Below, piece by piece: positions 1-10,246 of a stretch of DNA of 64,000 nucleotides. The notes beneath the pieces are model-generated. The model was given only the letters and a program-made list of their open reading frames with translations, was not told the DNA's origin and searched no databases. The stretch is taken from contig NZ_FNJI01000009.1 of the NCBI RefSeq assembly GCF_900104445.1, positions 83,187 through 147,186 on the forward strand, read 5' to 3'. A program made the translations under genes and the position numbers. Origin of the DNA: Desulforhopalus singaporensis (GTDB taxonomy: Bacteria; Desulfobacterota; Desulfobulbia; Desulfobulbales; Desulfocapsaceae). Numbering within the stretch: the first letter of the stretch is position 1; every line of letters begins with the position of its first letter.

Positions 1-401
<401 letters not shown>

Positions 402-435
402 TTATTGATGCTGTTTCGGTGTTGCTGCAACCATT

Positions 436-1845
436 TTACTGTTCGTAATCTCCAGGTTCGTCAAAGGTACTCATATTTTCAAACATGGTGTACTCCTTGA
501 TGAACGCAAGCCTGGAGACACCGGTCGGCCCGTTTCTCTGTTTACCGATAATTATCTCCGCCGTTCCTCTTTCCGGGTTGTCTTCTGCCTTGTTATACAC
601 TTCGTCGCGGTAGATAAAGCAGATCACATCGGCATCTTGCTCAATGGCACCGGACTCGCGAAGATCAGACATCATGGGCCTTTTGTCGGTTCTGCTCTCA
701 AGACCCCTGTTGAGCTGGGAAAGGGCTATCACCGGTACATTGTGTTCCTTGGCGAGGGCCTTGAGGGATCTGGAAATTTCACTGATCTCCTGGGTCCTGT
801 TTTCGGTGGTGCGTCCCCGCATGAGCTGCAGGTAGTCGACGATGATAAGGCCGATATCGTTCTGGGATGCGAGTCGTCTCACCTTGGCGCGCATCTCGAG
901 AACGGTTATGGCCGGGGTGTCGTCGATAAATACCGGGGCTTCGCTCAGCATGCCCACGGCACGGGTGAGCTTTGGCCAATCCTCGCTGCGGAGCTTACCG
1001 GTACGTATGCGCTGCGAATCGATACGACCGACGGAGCTGAGAAGCCTCATTACCAGCTGTTCCTTGGACATTTCAAGGCTGAAGACTGCAACCCCTGTCT
1101 TCTCGATGAGCGCTGCATGCTGCGCTATATTCATGGCAAATGAGGTCTTCCCCATTGAAGGTCGGGCTGCGAGAATGATCAGGTCGGAAGGCTGGAGTCC
1201 GGCGGTCATTTTGTCGATTTCAAAATACCCGGTAGGTACTCCGGTGATCAGTTCCTTGCGTTTGTACAGCTGTTCCACCGTGGCAAAAGCTTTGGGGACA
1301 ATAGATTTGATATGGGTGAAGTGCTGCTCTCCCTTGCTGCCAGCTATATCGAAGATAGCCTGCTCCGCTTCATCGACCAGCAGACCGATATCGTTCTGCT
1401 CCTCATAACACCTCTGGGCGATATCGCTGTTGACCAGAATTAATCTTCTGAGGATCGATTTTTCCCTTATGATCTTGGCATAGCTGAGGATATTCGAAGT
1501 GACCGGCACCATTGAAGTGAGCATTGCCAGATAGGCTGCGCCGCCGGCTTTTTCCAGTCTGTTGGTGTTGCTCAACAGGTTGGAAACGGTAAGCAGGTCC
1601 TGCGGTTCATTTTTCTCGAAAAGATCAACTATCGCTTCATAAATGAGTTTATGGCCATCTTTATAGAAGTCTTCCGGCTTGATTATTTCAAGTACGGTGC
1701 CGAGTAGATTGTCCTTGAGCAGGATGGATCCCAGCACGGCCTGTTCGGCCTCAACGTTTTGCGGAGGCAGTTTTGCAGGCATAGCAGACGGTGTCGATCC
1801 GGTGGTGATGGCGTCTCTGGTCATGGGCTGGCTCTTTGGGGCCAA
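436..1845 (-). CDS. dnaB: Replicative DNA helicase DnaB
   Basis: Hexameric 5'-3' helicase that unwinds DNA at the replication fork. The 469-residue length is usual. The N-terminal domain begins near PPQNVEAEQAVLGS (about residue 27). The RecA-like domain has Walker A ARPSMGKTS (about 227-235) and Walker B LIIVDYLQL (about 333-341), followed by SQLNRGLESR and QDADVICFIYR. The start could also be the internal Met8. No intein is seen. The gene sits after rplI and before leuS, with its own candidate promoter inside the rplI terminator region. Confidence 0.97.
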   Translation of the reverse strand: MAPKSQPMTRDAITTGSTPSAMPAKLPPQNVEAEQAVLGSILLKDNLLGTVLEIIKPEDFYKDGHKLIYEAIVDLFEKNEPQDLLTVSNLLSNTNRLEKAGGAAYLAMLTSMVPVTSNILSYAKIIREKSILRRLILVNSDIAQRCYEEQNDIGLLVDEAEQAIFDIAGSKGEQHFTHIKSIVPKAFATVEQLYKRKELITGVPTGYFEIDKMTAGLQPSDLIILAARPSMGKTSFAMNIAQHAALIEKTGVAVFSLEMSKEQLVMRLLSSVGRIDSQRIRTGKLRSEDWPKLTRAVGMLSEAPVFIDDTPAITVLEMRAKVRRLASQNDIGLIIVDYLQLMRGRTTENRTQEISEISRSLKALAKEHNVPVIALSQLNRGLESRTDKRPMMSDLRESGAIEQDADVICFIYRDEVYNKAEDNPERGTAEIIIGKQRNGPTGVSRLAFIKEYTMFENMSTFDEPGDYEQ

Positions 1846-1884
1846 TATATATAAGTTGTGTTGTGGGGTTTATACCAAGGGGTC

Positions 1885-1913
1885 ATTAAACAAAAACACA
1901 CCAGGAAGGTCAA
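1885..1913 (-). promoter_or_regulatory. Candidate sigma-70 promoter of dnaB
   Basis: On the minus strand, TTGACC (1908-1913) is separated by 17 bases from TTTAAT (1885-1890), about 40 bases before the dnaB start. The -35 box lies in the loop and arm of the rplI terminator hairpin, so termination and re-initiation would share sequence. Confidence 0.45.
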
Positions 1914-1930
1914 CCCTCTTGGTGTGTTTT
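1887..1930 (-). terminator. Rho-independent terminator after rplI
   Basis: Perfect 11-bp arms (AAAACACACCA at 1893-1903 and its complement at 1920-1930) enclose 16 bases. Read on the minus strand, the stem is followed by TTTTTGTTT. It separates the rpsF-rpsR-DUF2232-rplI transcript from dnaB. Confidence 0.75.
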
Positions 1931-2006
1931 CAGCAAGCCTCTGTCGCTTCTTTGATAAAACTCCAAGCGTGACAGATTTTTTTTAGTCAGGTTACACTGA
2001 CTGCTG

Positions 2007-2459
2007 TTATTTGGCTTTCAGTGGGACAACCTTTACTGAAATCTCTGCGGAAACGTTAAAGCCGACTTTGACAGTGACACTGGTATCCCCAAGAGTTTTG
2101 ATCGGATCGGCCAGAAGGATCTGGCGCTTGTCCAGTTTGACGTCAAGTTCGGCAAGCTTGGCACAGATGTCGGTGTTGGAGACCGAACCGAACAGTCTTT
2201 CGTCATCGCCGGCCAGCTGTTCGATCACAACCTCGATGCCGGATATCTTCTTGGCGATGGCCTCGGCATTTTTCTGGTCCGCTGCGCGCCGCGCCTCGAT
2301 GGCAGCCTTGTTTTCTTCAAGTATTTTAAGATTTTCCGCTGTGGCGGCTACCGCCTTGCCCTGAGGAAGAAGATAGTTCCTGCCGTAACCGTCTTTAACA
2401 GTTACCACGTCTCCTTCAAATCCGAGAGAACTGATTGTTTCTTTTAAGATGAGTTCCAT
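2007..2459 (-). CDS. rplI: 50S ribosomal protein L9
   Basis: Large-subunit protein that binds 23S rRNA near the L1 stalk. At 150 residues it has the family length. The N-terminal domain has MELILKETISSLG and GYGRNYLLPQGKA. A long charged helix (about residues 45-75) links it to the C-terminal domain with FGSVSNTDI. It is the last gene of the rpsF cluster and is followed by a terminator. Confidence 0.98.
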   Translation of the reverse strand: MELILKETISSLGFEGDVVTVKDGYGRNYLLPQGKAVAATAENLKILEENKAAIEARRAADQKNAEAIAKKISGIEVVIEQLAGDDERLFGSVSNTDICAKLAELDVKLDKRQILLADPIKTLGDTSVTVKVGFNVSAEISVKVVPLKAK

Positions 2460-2529
2460 TTTTTTAAACTCCTTTGGCTATATGAATCGATAAGCGTATT
2501 TTCAGCAGCTTATATTTTTTAGTTGTATG

Positions 2530-3498
2530 TTAGGGGGTGATCGCCTTGTTGCGCTTTATTCTTCTGTAGTCAAACCATATGTCGGTTACTCCCAAAAAGA
2601 GCAGAATCACGGTGCCAAACGATTGCAGCACCAGCATCACATAAAAGAATGCTTTCAAAAGAACGGGAACCTTCCATTTGTTCAGGTAGAACACCACTAC
2701 GGCCAGACCCTGAAAGCAATATACGATACTTAGCAGGAAAAGTCCGTTTATACCGACTGCCCTTGGCAGATGGATGGGGATTATTACACATGCACCAAAA
2801 ATAATCCCCATCCAGATGAGCCGTTCAGGCAGTTGCCACATGGCATAGGGCAACCACGGAGCCTTGTCGTGATGCCTCAGCAGCAGGTTGTTGCCGACCA
2901 CCATGGTAAACCAGGTGAGGGTAATGATCACCCCGCCGAGAATAGAGGGCATCACAAGCGGAACAACAGCCTGTACCTGGAGCAGTAACTGCTCAACCAT
3001 CACCAGGCTTTCTGCTGAAACTTCATCGCTTTGCCGGTAATACTGAATGGTCTCGTTTATAGTGCTGTCAATACTGGCCAGCAGGTCGGCGTAGGGTGAC
3101 CCTCCTGATATGATGGAGTAGGCCGCGATAACAACAATCCAGCTCAGACCGAGGGTCGCGCAGGCCTTCAGACCGCTGAGTGCCGGAGAGTTCTTTTTTT
3201 TTGCAGCGCTGAAAAGAACGCCTCCGCCAAGCATAAGTATTGCTGAAAAAATAATCAGGTCGAAATGGTTCAGCAACAGAAGGACTACCCCTGAAAGAAT
3301 ACCAGCGGTGACAAGGAACCTCTTGCCGGTATGTTCTCCGAACCTGCTGAGGATATAGAACGAAAGCAGGGGCAGCAGCATATGCGTCCACCCGAACATT
3401 GACCAATATATACCCGGCAGAATAATGACCAGACACGATATCGCTAGCGTCTGAAGGATTTGGGTCAGTTCCGGTCCGGTCTGTTCCTGGTTCACCAC
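2530..3498 (-). CDS. DUF2232 (YybS-like) membrane protein
   Basis: Integral membrane protein of unknown function. The 322 residues are mostly hydrophobic, with roughly eight membrane segments (for example SCLVIILPGIYWSMFGW, a run near residues 65-95, and a C-terminal pair ending LFLGVTDIWFDYRR). The DUF2232 family is typically encoded between rpsR and rplI, as here, so placement supports the call as much as sequence does. A link to ribosome or replication control is only suggested by the conserved neighbourhood. Confidence 0.75.
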   Translation of the reverse strand: MVNQEQTGPELTQILQTLAISCLVIILPGIYWSMFGWTHMLLPLLSFYILSRFGEHTGKRFLVTAGILSGVVLLLLNHFDLIIFSAILMLGGGVLFSAAKKKNSPALSGLKACATLGLSWIVVIAAYSIISGGSPYADLLASIDSTINETIQYYRQSDEVSAESLVMVEQLLLQVQAVVPLVMPSILGGVIITLTWFTMVVGNNLLLRHHDKAPWLPYAMWQLPERLIWMGIIFGACVIIPIHLPRAVGINGLFLLSIVYCFQGLAVVVFYLNKWKVPVLLKAFFYVMLVLQSFGTVILLFLGVTDIWFDYRRIKRNKAITP

Positions 3499-3524
3499 AA
3501 TATGTTCCTGGCAATTGTTTCAGG

Positions 3525-3770
3525 TTACCCCTGGGACGAACCGGAGTACGGCAAAAATGCAATTTGCCGGGCCCGCTTAATCGCCTCACAAAGCTGCCGC
3601 TGGTGGGTTGCACAGGTTCCAACTATGCGGCGGGGAATGATTTTGCCGCGTTCGCTGACAAAATTCCGTAGTGTCTTAACATCTTTATAATCGATGACCA
3701 GCTCTTTGTCAGAGCAGAATCTGCAGGTTTTTCTACGGGAAAAAAGTTTTTTCTGAGGTCTTGCTGCCAT
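3525..3770 (-). CDS. rpsR: 30S ribosomal protein S18
   Basis: Small-subunit protein that pairs with S6 on the 16S platform. It has 81 residues with a basic N-terminus and the family signature [20 protein letters not shown] followed by [16 protein letters not shown]. It lies 48 bases downstream of rpsF. The CRFC pair near residue 16 is common in S18. Confidence 0.97.
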   Translation of the reverse strand: MAARPQKKLFSRRKTCRFCSDKELVIDYKDVKTLRNFVSERGKIIPRRIVGTCATHQRQLCEAIKRARQIAFLPYSGSSQG

Positions 3771-3818
3771 GGTTTACCCTCCTCTTGGGTTATATATGAT
3801 CAAAAAATTATCTGGTTA

Positions 3819-4232
3819 TCATTCCAACTCGGACTCATCCGCCGTCTCAACCTCTTCACCTTCCTCATCAGCTGCAGCCTCTGCGGCGAGAGCCTGTTTC
3901 TCCGACAAGGCTGCGAGAGCCTGCTCGATTTCTTCAGCATCTATCGTTTCCGCAGTCTTGACAGTCATGTATTTCATGACGGAATCGTCGATCCTGAATT
4001 TACGTTCTATCTCCGCAACAGCAGCCGGGGTGCCGGCGTAATCGCAGTAGACGTAAAATCCGAGACTCTCTTTTTTAATGAGATACGCAAGTTTTTTGAG
4101 GCCCCACTTGTTGATTTCAATAATGGAACCTTTCTCATCGGTGATGATGTCAGTTGTATAACCGATAATTCTGTTGATCTCTTCTTCCCCGACATTGGGT
4201 CTTAGAATAAAGATCGTTTCGTACCTTCTCAT
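3819..4232 (-). CDS. rpsF: 30S ribosomal protein S6
   Basis: S6 binds 16S rRNA as a heterodimer with S18. The protein begins MRRYETIFILRPNVGEEE, the typical ferredoxin-like fold start, and has the GLKKLAYLIKKESLGFY segment. The C-terminal 30 residues are a strongly acidic tail, longer than in many S6 proteins. A clear purine-rich site (AGGAGGAAA) precedes the ATG. First gene of the cluster. Confidence 0.97.
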   Translation of the reverse strand: MRRYETIFILRPNVGEEEINRIIGYTTDIITDEKGSIIEINKWGLKKLAYLIKKESLGFYVYCDYAGTPAAVAEIERKFRIDDSVMKYMTVKTAETIDAEEIEQALAALSEKQALAAEAAADEEGEEVETADESELE

Positions 4233-4324
4233 GATTTCCTCCTCGTGGACTCATGGTTTTCTGGAAAGATTCTTTCCATAGTTTTCGGCCCTCGCGCTTT
4301 GCTTATGGCAGAGAGCGAGAAGGG

Positions 4325-4348
4325 ACACAACAACCCCTGTCGTTGTGT
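4325..4348 (-). promoter_or_regulatory. Hairpin in the rpsF leader (possible S6:S18 autoregulatory site)
   Basis: ACACAAC and GTTGTGT arms enclose 10 bases in the about 160-base leader between the promoter and rpsF. S6:S18 binding to a leader hairpin is known in other bacteria. I could not confirm the conserved bulge, so this assignment is a guess from position. Confidence 0.3.
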
Positions 4349-4402
4349 ATACTTAGCGGACTGTTCATTGTAAAAGTTCAGCCCTGACAGTAAAAACTGG
4401 AT

Positions 4403-4431
4403 ATAATACCGGGAGCAAATAATTGTGTCAA
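4403..4431 (-). promoter_or_regulatory. Sigma-70 promoter of the rpsF operon
   Basis: Minus-strand TTGACA (4426-4431), 17 bases, TATTAT (4403-4408). This is close to consensus, as expected for ribosomal protein genes. The -35 box overlaps the mazG stop codon. Confidence 0.75.
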
Positions 4432-4823
4432 ATGTATTTTTTTTTCTTTTCCTCTGCCTTGATTGCATTCCACTGGGCGGTCAGTTCGGCTTCGTCGCTG
4501 TAGGTAGTGCCTGCAAACACGTGGGGGTGACGACGGATTAATTTTTCATTTATATCATTGATTACCTCGTCAAGAGTAAATAAATTTTCACCAGCGTGAA
4601 TCTCTGACAACATCAGGATTATATAGAGCAGGTCACCAAGCTCCTCGCGTATCCCGACGCGCTGGTTCTGCTCGAGTGCTTCGGTCAGTTCCTGGCACTC
4701 CGACTTGAGATATTTCACCATTGAGAGGGCTGTCTGTTTTTTGTCCCACGGACATCCGTGTTCACCTCTGAGGATCCTGATAGTTTCGAGAAGAGATTGT
4801 AAGTTTTGGTTTGTTTGGGTCAT
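4428..4823 (-). CDS. mazG: MazG-family nucleoside triphosphate pyrophosphohydrolase (single domain)
   Basis: Predicted to hydrolyse (d)NTPs to NMP and PPi for nucleotide-pool cleaning. It has 131 residues and one MazG domain, half the size of the tandem E. coli protein. GCPWDKKQT lies near residues 23-31. The metal-binding pattern E42-x2-E45 and E61-x2-D64 (EELGDLL) is present, as is RRHPHVF. The start is the ATG at 4821-4823. It is upstream of the rpsF promoter on the same strand. Confidence 0.9.
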   Translation of the reverse strand: MTQTNQNLQSLLETIRILRGEHGCPWDKKQTALSMVKYLKSECQELTEALEQNQRVGIREELGDLLYIILMLSEIHAGENLFTLDEVINDINEKLIRRHPHVFAGTTYSDEAELTAQWNAIKAEEKKKKYI

Positions 4824-5137
4824 TTCTAGTATAAATTGTTAGGTGGGTTGAGTTTACTGACGAGGGTTGTTTTTTGTAAAGGCATCGAATTTATAACACG
4901 TTTTTTTTGCCACGTTGTAGTAAAAAAGGTTGACAAGGCGCTCCGTTGCAGATATTTCTTGTAGTAGAAGCTGTTGTCAGGCTTTGGTGTACCCCCTCCC
5001 CTACAGTACAGCATTACAGCTCGGTGTCAATTACATGGCACTTTATACATAAATCCAGGATAAAATATCGGCTGGCGCCGAGAGTGTTTCGGCGACTTGA
5101 ATGTCGACAAATTAACCAAGCATTGTCGAGGGTTATG
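4824..5137. other. Gene-free stretch between mazG and the AP2-like gene
   Basis: Holds the divergent upstream regions of mazG (minus) and the AP2-like gene (plus). TTGACA at 4930-4935 with a weak TATTTC 17 bases later is a possible plus-strand promoter. The plus frame stays open upstream of 5138, but the added residues look non-coding and have no ribosome site. Confidence 0.4.
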
Positions 5138-5584
5138 ATGGAAGAAGACAAGAAACAGAAAATACTTTTGGAAAAACACAAGGATATAGCTAGGATCGAC
5201 CAGGAGTCGAAGAGAACGCACGGCTGGTATGTCCGGGTTCGCTTTCTTGGTAAAACCCACTCGAAGTTCTTTTCCGACAGGAAGTGCGGCGGGAGATATT
5301 CCAGCCTTCTTTCCGCAATCAGCTGGCGAGATAAGACCGAAAAAAAGCTGGGAAAGGTGCGGACCAACAAACACATGGTCACCGTCTCCAACTCCGGAAC
5401 CGGAGTGGTAGGGGTGAGACTCAATGAGAAACTCAATCGCTACGAAGTGAGCTGGGTCACCCACCAAGGGAAACAGGGCAAGACCTCCGTGTCTATTGCC
5501 AAGCACGGCAAAAAAGCCGCATTTGCAAGAGCCTGTGCCATTCGAGCGGAGAAGGAAAAAGCACGGCTGTCTTACGGCGGATAG
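5138..5584 (+). CDS. AP2-domain-like putative DNA-binding protein
   Basis: A basic protein of 148 residues. After a charged N-terminus it has IARIDQESKRTHGWYVRVRF, which resembles the start of bacterial AP2 domains, then a second similar unit GVVGVRLNEKLNRYEVSW with VSIAKHGKKAAFARACAIR. Two tandem AP2-like beta-sheet units are inferred. Bacterial AP2 domains occur in homing nucleases, integrases and stand-alone regulators; no nuclease motif is seen here. The start at 5138 follows GAGGG by five bases; an ATG at 5135 is the alternative. It stands alone between mazG and rplU and is closed by its own terminator. Confidence 0.6.
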   Translation: MEEDKKQKILLEKHKDIARIDQESKRTHGWYVRVRFLGKTHSKFFSDRKCGGRYSSLLSAISWRDKTEKKLGKVRTNKHMVTVSNSGTGVVGVRLNEKLNRYEVSWVTHQGKQGKTSVSIAKHGKKAAFARACAIRAEKEKARLSYGG

Positions 5585-5611
5585 ATTCCTTCGGAGACAA
5601 GAGGGCGTTTC

Positions 5612-5655
5612 AAACCCCTATAGCGGACAGACTATGACGCTAAAGGGGTTTTTTG
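5612..5655 (+). terminator. Rho-independent terminator after the AP2-like gene
   Basis: AAACCCC-T-A-TAGCG pairs with CGCTA-A-A-GGGGTTT across a short loop, followed by TTTTTTG. Confidence 0.8.
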
Positions 5656-5700
5656 TTTTTCTGAAAGAAGGATTAAAAAGCTGTTAAGTGTTGAATTATG

Positions 5701-5729
5701 TTGACAGTGGCCTGGAGAAACTGTTAAAT
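5701..5729 (+). promoter_or_regulatory. Sigma-70 promoter of rplU-rpmA
   Basis: TTGACA (5701-5706), 17 bases, TTAAAT (5724-5729). The predicted leader to rplU is about 70 bases. Confidence 0.7.
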
Positions 5730-5803
5730 ACGGGGTTCTTGCAATATTTCATAACGTAGTTTTTTACTAAAAACTGAGTAGTACTTTTCAGAGAGGTATA
5801 TAT

Positions 5804-6115
5804 ATGTATGCGATTATACGTACGGGCGGCAAACAATATCAGGTTGCCTGCGGAGACCAGGTTCGGGTGGAAAAACTCGAAGGAAATGTTGGCGACAGTG
5901 TAGATCTGGATGATGTATTGATGGTCGTCGACGGAGACGAGGTGAAAATAGGACAGCCTGTGCTCGATAATGCAAAGGTCACTGCCAAGATCGCAGAGCA
6001 GGGTAAAGGCAAAAAGGTAATCGTCTTCAAGAAGAAGCGCCGTAAGGGATATCGCTTGAAAAGAGGCCACAGACAGGCTTATACCGCTTTGAAGATAGAA
6101 GAAATATCAGCGTAA
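5804..6115 (+). CDS. rplU: 50S ribosomal protein L21
   Basis: Binds 23S rRNA domain I. It has 103 residues, beginning MYAIIRTGGKQYQVACGD, with the C-terminal signature FKKKRRKGYRLKRGHRQAYT. A GAGAGG site precedes the ATG. First gene of the usual rplU-rpmA-obgE cluster. Confidence 0.98.
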   Translation: MYAIIRTGGKQYQVACGDQVRVEKLEGNVGDSVDLDDVLMVVDGDEVKIGQPVLDNAKVTAKIAEQGKGKKVIVFKKKRRKGYRLKRGHRQAYTALKIEEISA

Positions 6116-6181
6116 ATGCGTTACAGATATTAACATAGAGTTGAATCCAGCCTGGTGAACGGCTGACAAAAGGAGTAGAAG

Positions 6182-6439
6182 ATGGCTCATAAGAAAGCAG
6201 GTGGTAGTTCGAGGAACGGACGTGACAGTGCGGGTCAGCGTCGGGGAGTTAAGAGATTCGGAGGCCAGGTGGTTAAGGCCGGTAACATCCTCGTTCGGCA
6301 GCTGGGAACCAAAATCCATCCCGGAACAAATGTAGGTTGTGGTCGTGATTACACGCTTTTCGCCAAGGTTGACGGTGTCGTCAAGTACGAAGATTTCGGC
6401 AAAAACAAAAAGCGTGTCAGTGTATATCCTGCTGCTTGA
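6182..6439 (+). CDS. rpmA: 50S ribosomal protein L27
   Basis: L27 reaches the peptidyl transferase centre with its flexible N-terminus. [20 protein letters not shown] and [20 protein letters not shown] are typical. There is no N-terminal prepeptide of the Firmicutes type. 66 bases after rplU, preceded by AAGGAG. Confidence 0.98.
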   Translation: MAHKKAGGSSRNGRDSAGQRRGVKRFGGQVVKAGNILVRQLGTKIHPGTNVGCGRDYTLFAKVDGVVKYEDFGKNKKRVSVYPAA

Positions 6440-6502
6440 TTAATTACGTAGTATTATACTGTTCCTGAAGTTGCAACCAGGCAGCTTGGCAGGAGATGAT
6501 GG

Positions 6503-6542
6503 AGCTCGACCTCAATTCTGATTGAAGGTCGAGCTTTTTTTT
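6503..6542 (+). terminator. Terminator or attenuator between rpmA and obgE
   Basis: AGCTCGACCT (6503-6512) pairs perfectly with 6526-6535. The stem is extended by a CAAT/ATTG helix and followed by eight T. obgE starts only 28 bases later with no obvious promoter in between, so partial read-through is expected. Confidence 0.75.
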
Positions 6543-6549
6543 GCTTTAA

Positions 6550-7572
<1,023 letters not shown>

Positions 7573-7635
7573 TTAAAAATAAAAACCGTCAAGAAAACCT
7601 GCTCCTTGAACAGCCGTGCCAACCGTGAGGATAAT

Positions 7636-8892
7636 ATGACACTTCAGCAGACCATTACAGAGATGGCGGCAAGAACAAAAGCCGCATCGGCAACATTGTC
7701 AATTCTATCTACCGAAAAAAAGAACGCGGTACTGAAGACCGTAGCCGATCTTCTTATCAGGGAAAAGGAGTATATCCAGCAACAAAACGCCAAAGACCTG
7801 AGCAACGGAAAAGAAAAAGGGTTGAGCGAGGCGATGCTGGACCGGCTTGCCCTTACCGATGCGGTAATCGACTCGATGGTGCAGGGACTCGGGGAGCTCA
7901 TCGCACTGCCAGATCCGGTTGGAACAATCGAGGATTTTACCACCAGACCAAACGGGTTACAGGTGGGAAGAATGCGCGTCCCTCTCGGGGTCATCGCCAT
8001 GATATACGAATCAAGACCCAACGTGACCATTGACGGTGCGGCTCTGTGTCTGAAGGCGGGTAACGGTATTATTCTCAGGGGAGGCTCCGAGGCCATCCAT
8101 TCCAACCTGGCACTGGGGGCGGTGCTGAAAAAAGCACTGGAAGAACACGGGATCAGCCCCGACGCGGTGCAGGTGGTTCCCGTAGCGGACAGGGAGGCGG
8201 TAAGTTACCTGCTGGAGCTTGAGGATACCATAGACCTGGTCATACCAAGAGGCGGGGAAGGATTGATACGGCTGGTGGTGAGCAAGTCAAAAATTCCGGT
8301 GTTGAAACACTACAAGGGAGTATGCCACGTATACGTCGACAAGGACGCGGATCTTACTAAAGCGGTTCCGATCCTGATAAATGCCAAAACCCATCGGCCC
8401 GGAGTTTGCAACGCCATGGAAGGCATACTCATTCACCGCGATGTCTCCGACCGGTTCATTCCTGAAGTCGTCTCGGCTATGCAGGAACTTGGCGTAGAGT
8501 TCAGGGGATGTCCCAAAAGTGTGGCAATAGACGGCAGAATCAAGGTGGCCGACGAGAGCGACTGGGGAACCGAATTCCTCGACCTGAGGGTTTGCATCAA
8601 GGTCGTCTCTGGCTTTGAAGAGGCGGCGGAGTACATAAGGAAATACGGGTCTCAGCATACCGAATCGATAGTCACCGAAAACTATACAACGGCTCGGCGC
8701 TTTATCGCCCAGACGGATGCCTCGGCGGTGATGGTCAATGCATCCACGAGGTTCAACGACGGAGGCCAGCTGGGCCTGGGCGCTGAAATCGGTATCAGTA
8801 CCACCAAGCTGCACGCCTATGGACCGATGGGGCTTACGGAGTTGACTACCAGGAAATTTGTGGTGTACGGTGAGGGACAGACCAGGAAATGA
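7636..8892 (+). CDS. proA: Glutamate-5-semialdehyde dehydrogenase (gamma-glutamyl phosphate reductase)
   Basis: Second step of proline synthesis: NADPH reduction of gamma-glutamyl phosphate. The 418 residues match the family length. The catalytic Cys is about residue 258 in HRPGVCNAMEG. NDGGQLGLGAEIGISTTKLH is near the C-terminus. The start at 7636 follows GAGGA; a start at 7606 would add ten residues without a ribosome site. Its stop overlaps nadD (ATGATG). Confidence 0.96.
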   Translation: MTLQQTITEMAARTKAASATLSILSTEKKNAVLKTVADLLIREKEYIQQQNAKDLSNGKEKGLSEAMLDRLALTDAVIDSMVQGLGELIALPDPVGTIEDFTTRPNGLQVGRMRVPLGVIAMIYESRPNVTIDGAALCLKAGNGIILRGGSEAIHSNLALGAVLKKALEEHGISPDAVQVVPVADREAVSYLLELEDTIDLVIPRGGEGLIRLVVSKSKIPVLKHYKGVCHVYVDKDADLTKAVPILINAKTHRPGVCNAMEGILIHRDVSDRFIPEVVSAMQELGVEFRGCPKSVAIDGRIKVADESDWGTEFLDLRVCIKVVSGFEEAAEYIRKYGSQHTESIVTENYTTARRFIAQTDASAVMVNASTRFNDGGQLGLGAEIGISTTKLHAYGPMGLTELTTRKFVVYGEGQTRK

Positions 8893-9551
8893 TGGGAGCT
8901 CCGGGGCTGAAAATCGGTCTTTTTGGCGGTACCTTCAACCCCGTTCATCGGGGCCACATGGAGGTGGCCGAAACAGCACTTGCCGAAGCCGGCCTGGACC
9001 GGGTACTGTTTATTCCGTCTGCCGATCCGCCGCACAAAAGCGGAGACATCGCGGGATTTGCCCATCGGGTAAGGATGTTGGAAATAGCCTGCAGCAGTCG
9101 CAACGAATTCTCATGCTGTACCATAGAAGAGCGGCTTGCAAAACCTTCTTACACTATAGACACCTTGAAGGAGATGATCGGCGATGATCGTCTGGGCCAC
9201 AGCTATTACTTTGTCATCGGCGCCGACGCGTTTCTTGAAATTCAATCCTGGAAAAGCTACAGGGAAATTCTGTCGTATGTTCATATCCTGCTGTCAAAAA
9301 GGGTGGGGGTCAGCGAGCTTATGCTGAAAAAGCTGCTGACCAGTCTCGGGTATACAAGGCACCGGGAGGTATGGCAAGGAGCCAGGTTCAAGACGGTACG
9401 GATATTGAAAAAAATTCCAAAAGGCTTCAGTTCGTCGGAAATAAGGGCTGCTTCGAAATCCTTGACAATAACCTCTGAACTCGACCCTGAAGTGATGGCA
9501 TATATCAGGAAAAAAGGGCTGTATATACCGCAACGTGAAAAAAATGGCTGA
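8889..9551 (+). CDS. nadD: Nicotinate-nucleotide adenylyltransferase
   Basis: Makes deamido-NAD from NaMN and ATP. Nucleotidyltransferase signature GLFGGTFNPVHRGH near residue 10, PSADPPHKS, and the C-terminal SSSEIRAASK motif. 220 residues. The start overlaps the proA stop; the second ATG at 8892 is equally possible. In many genomes nadD follows proA, as here. Confidence 0.95.
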   Translation: MMGAPGLKIGLFGGTFNPVHRGHMEVAETALAEAGLDRVLFIPSADPPHKSGDIAGFAHRVRMLEIACSSRNEFSCCTIEERLAKPSYTIDTLKEMIGDDRLGHSYYFVIGADAFLEIQSWKSYREILSYVHILLSKRVGVSELMLKKLLTSLGYTRHREVWQGARFKTVRILKKIPKGFSSSEIRAASKSLTITSELDPEVMAYIRKKGLYIPQREKNG

Positions 9552-10245
9552 ACGTGCAGTAAACAACGGTAAAGAAGGACCGCTCTGGGAGGAAATCGTG
9601 CCTCTCATGAAAGAAGGTTTCCACAGGGAACTGGTAAGAAAAGCCTATGATACCGTCCACGGGGGGGGCAAGGTATTCCCGGAACGACAAAACGTCTTTG
9701 CCTCCATGCGCCAGACAAGCATCAGCAGCACCAAGGTTGTCATCCTCGGCCAGGATCCTTATTTCAACGAACATCCGGGTGTCGGCCCCGAAGCCCACGG
9801 TCTCTGTTTTTCCGTCAGGACAGGGTGCCCTGTCCCGCCTTCACTGAGAAATATCCTGCTGGAGGTGAACAACAGTATATATGGCGGAAAACAGGTCAGC
9901 GTCGATACCGACCTTACCAGGTGGGCACTTCAGGGGGTTTTGTTGCTCAATGCAAGCCTCACGGTGGAGAAGAAACGACCGAATTCGCATGTGAAGCTTG
10001 GGTGGCATGTGCTTACCGACAACATCATCGAGACCGTAAACCAGGTCAAGAAAAACGTGGTATTTATGTTGTGGGGAGCCTTTGCCCAGAAGAAAGCACC
10101 GTTGATTGATGGTAATAAACATCTCATCCTGACAACAAGCCATCCGTCGCCGCTGTCCGCGCACCGCGGTTTTCTCGGCTCTGATGTTTTCGTGAAGTGC
10201 AACGAATATTTAAAAGCTCACGGTATGCAGCCGATATCCTGGTAA
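9535..10245 (+). CDS. ung: Uracil-DNA glycosylase (family 1)
   Basis: Removes uracil from DNA as the first step of base excision repair. The water-activating motif GQDPY has its Asp at about residue 74. LLLNASLTVE and the minor-groove loop HPSPLSAHRGF (His about 203) are complete. It overlaps nadD by 17 bases. A GTG at 9535 and an ATG at 9544 are both possible starts and neither has a strong ribosome site. It converges on the NAD(P)HX repair gene with one base between stops. Confidence 0.96.
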   Translation: MKKMAERAVNNGKEGPLWEEIVPLMKEGFHRELVRKAYDTVHGGGKVFPERQNVFASMRQTSISSTKVVILGQDPYFNEHPGVGPEAHGLCFSVRTGCPVPPSLRNILLEVNNSIYGGKQVSVDTDLTRWALQGVLLLNASLTVEKKRPNSHVKLGWHVLTDNIIETVNQVKKNVVFMLWGAFAQKKAPLIDGNKHLILTTSHPSPLSAHRGFLGSDVFVKCNEYLKAHGMQPISW

Positions 10246-10246
10246 G

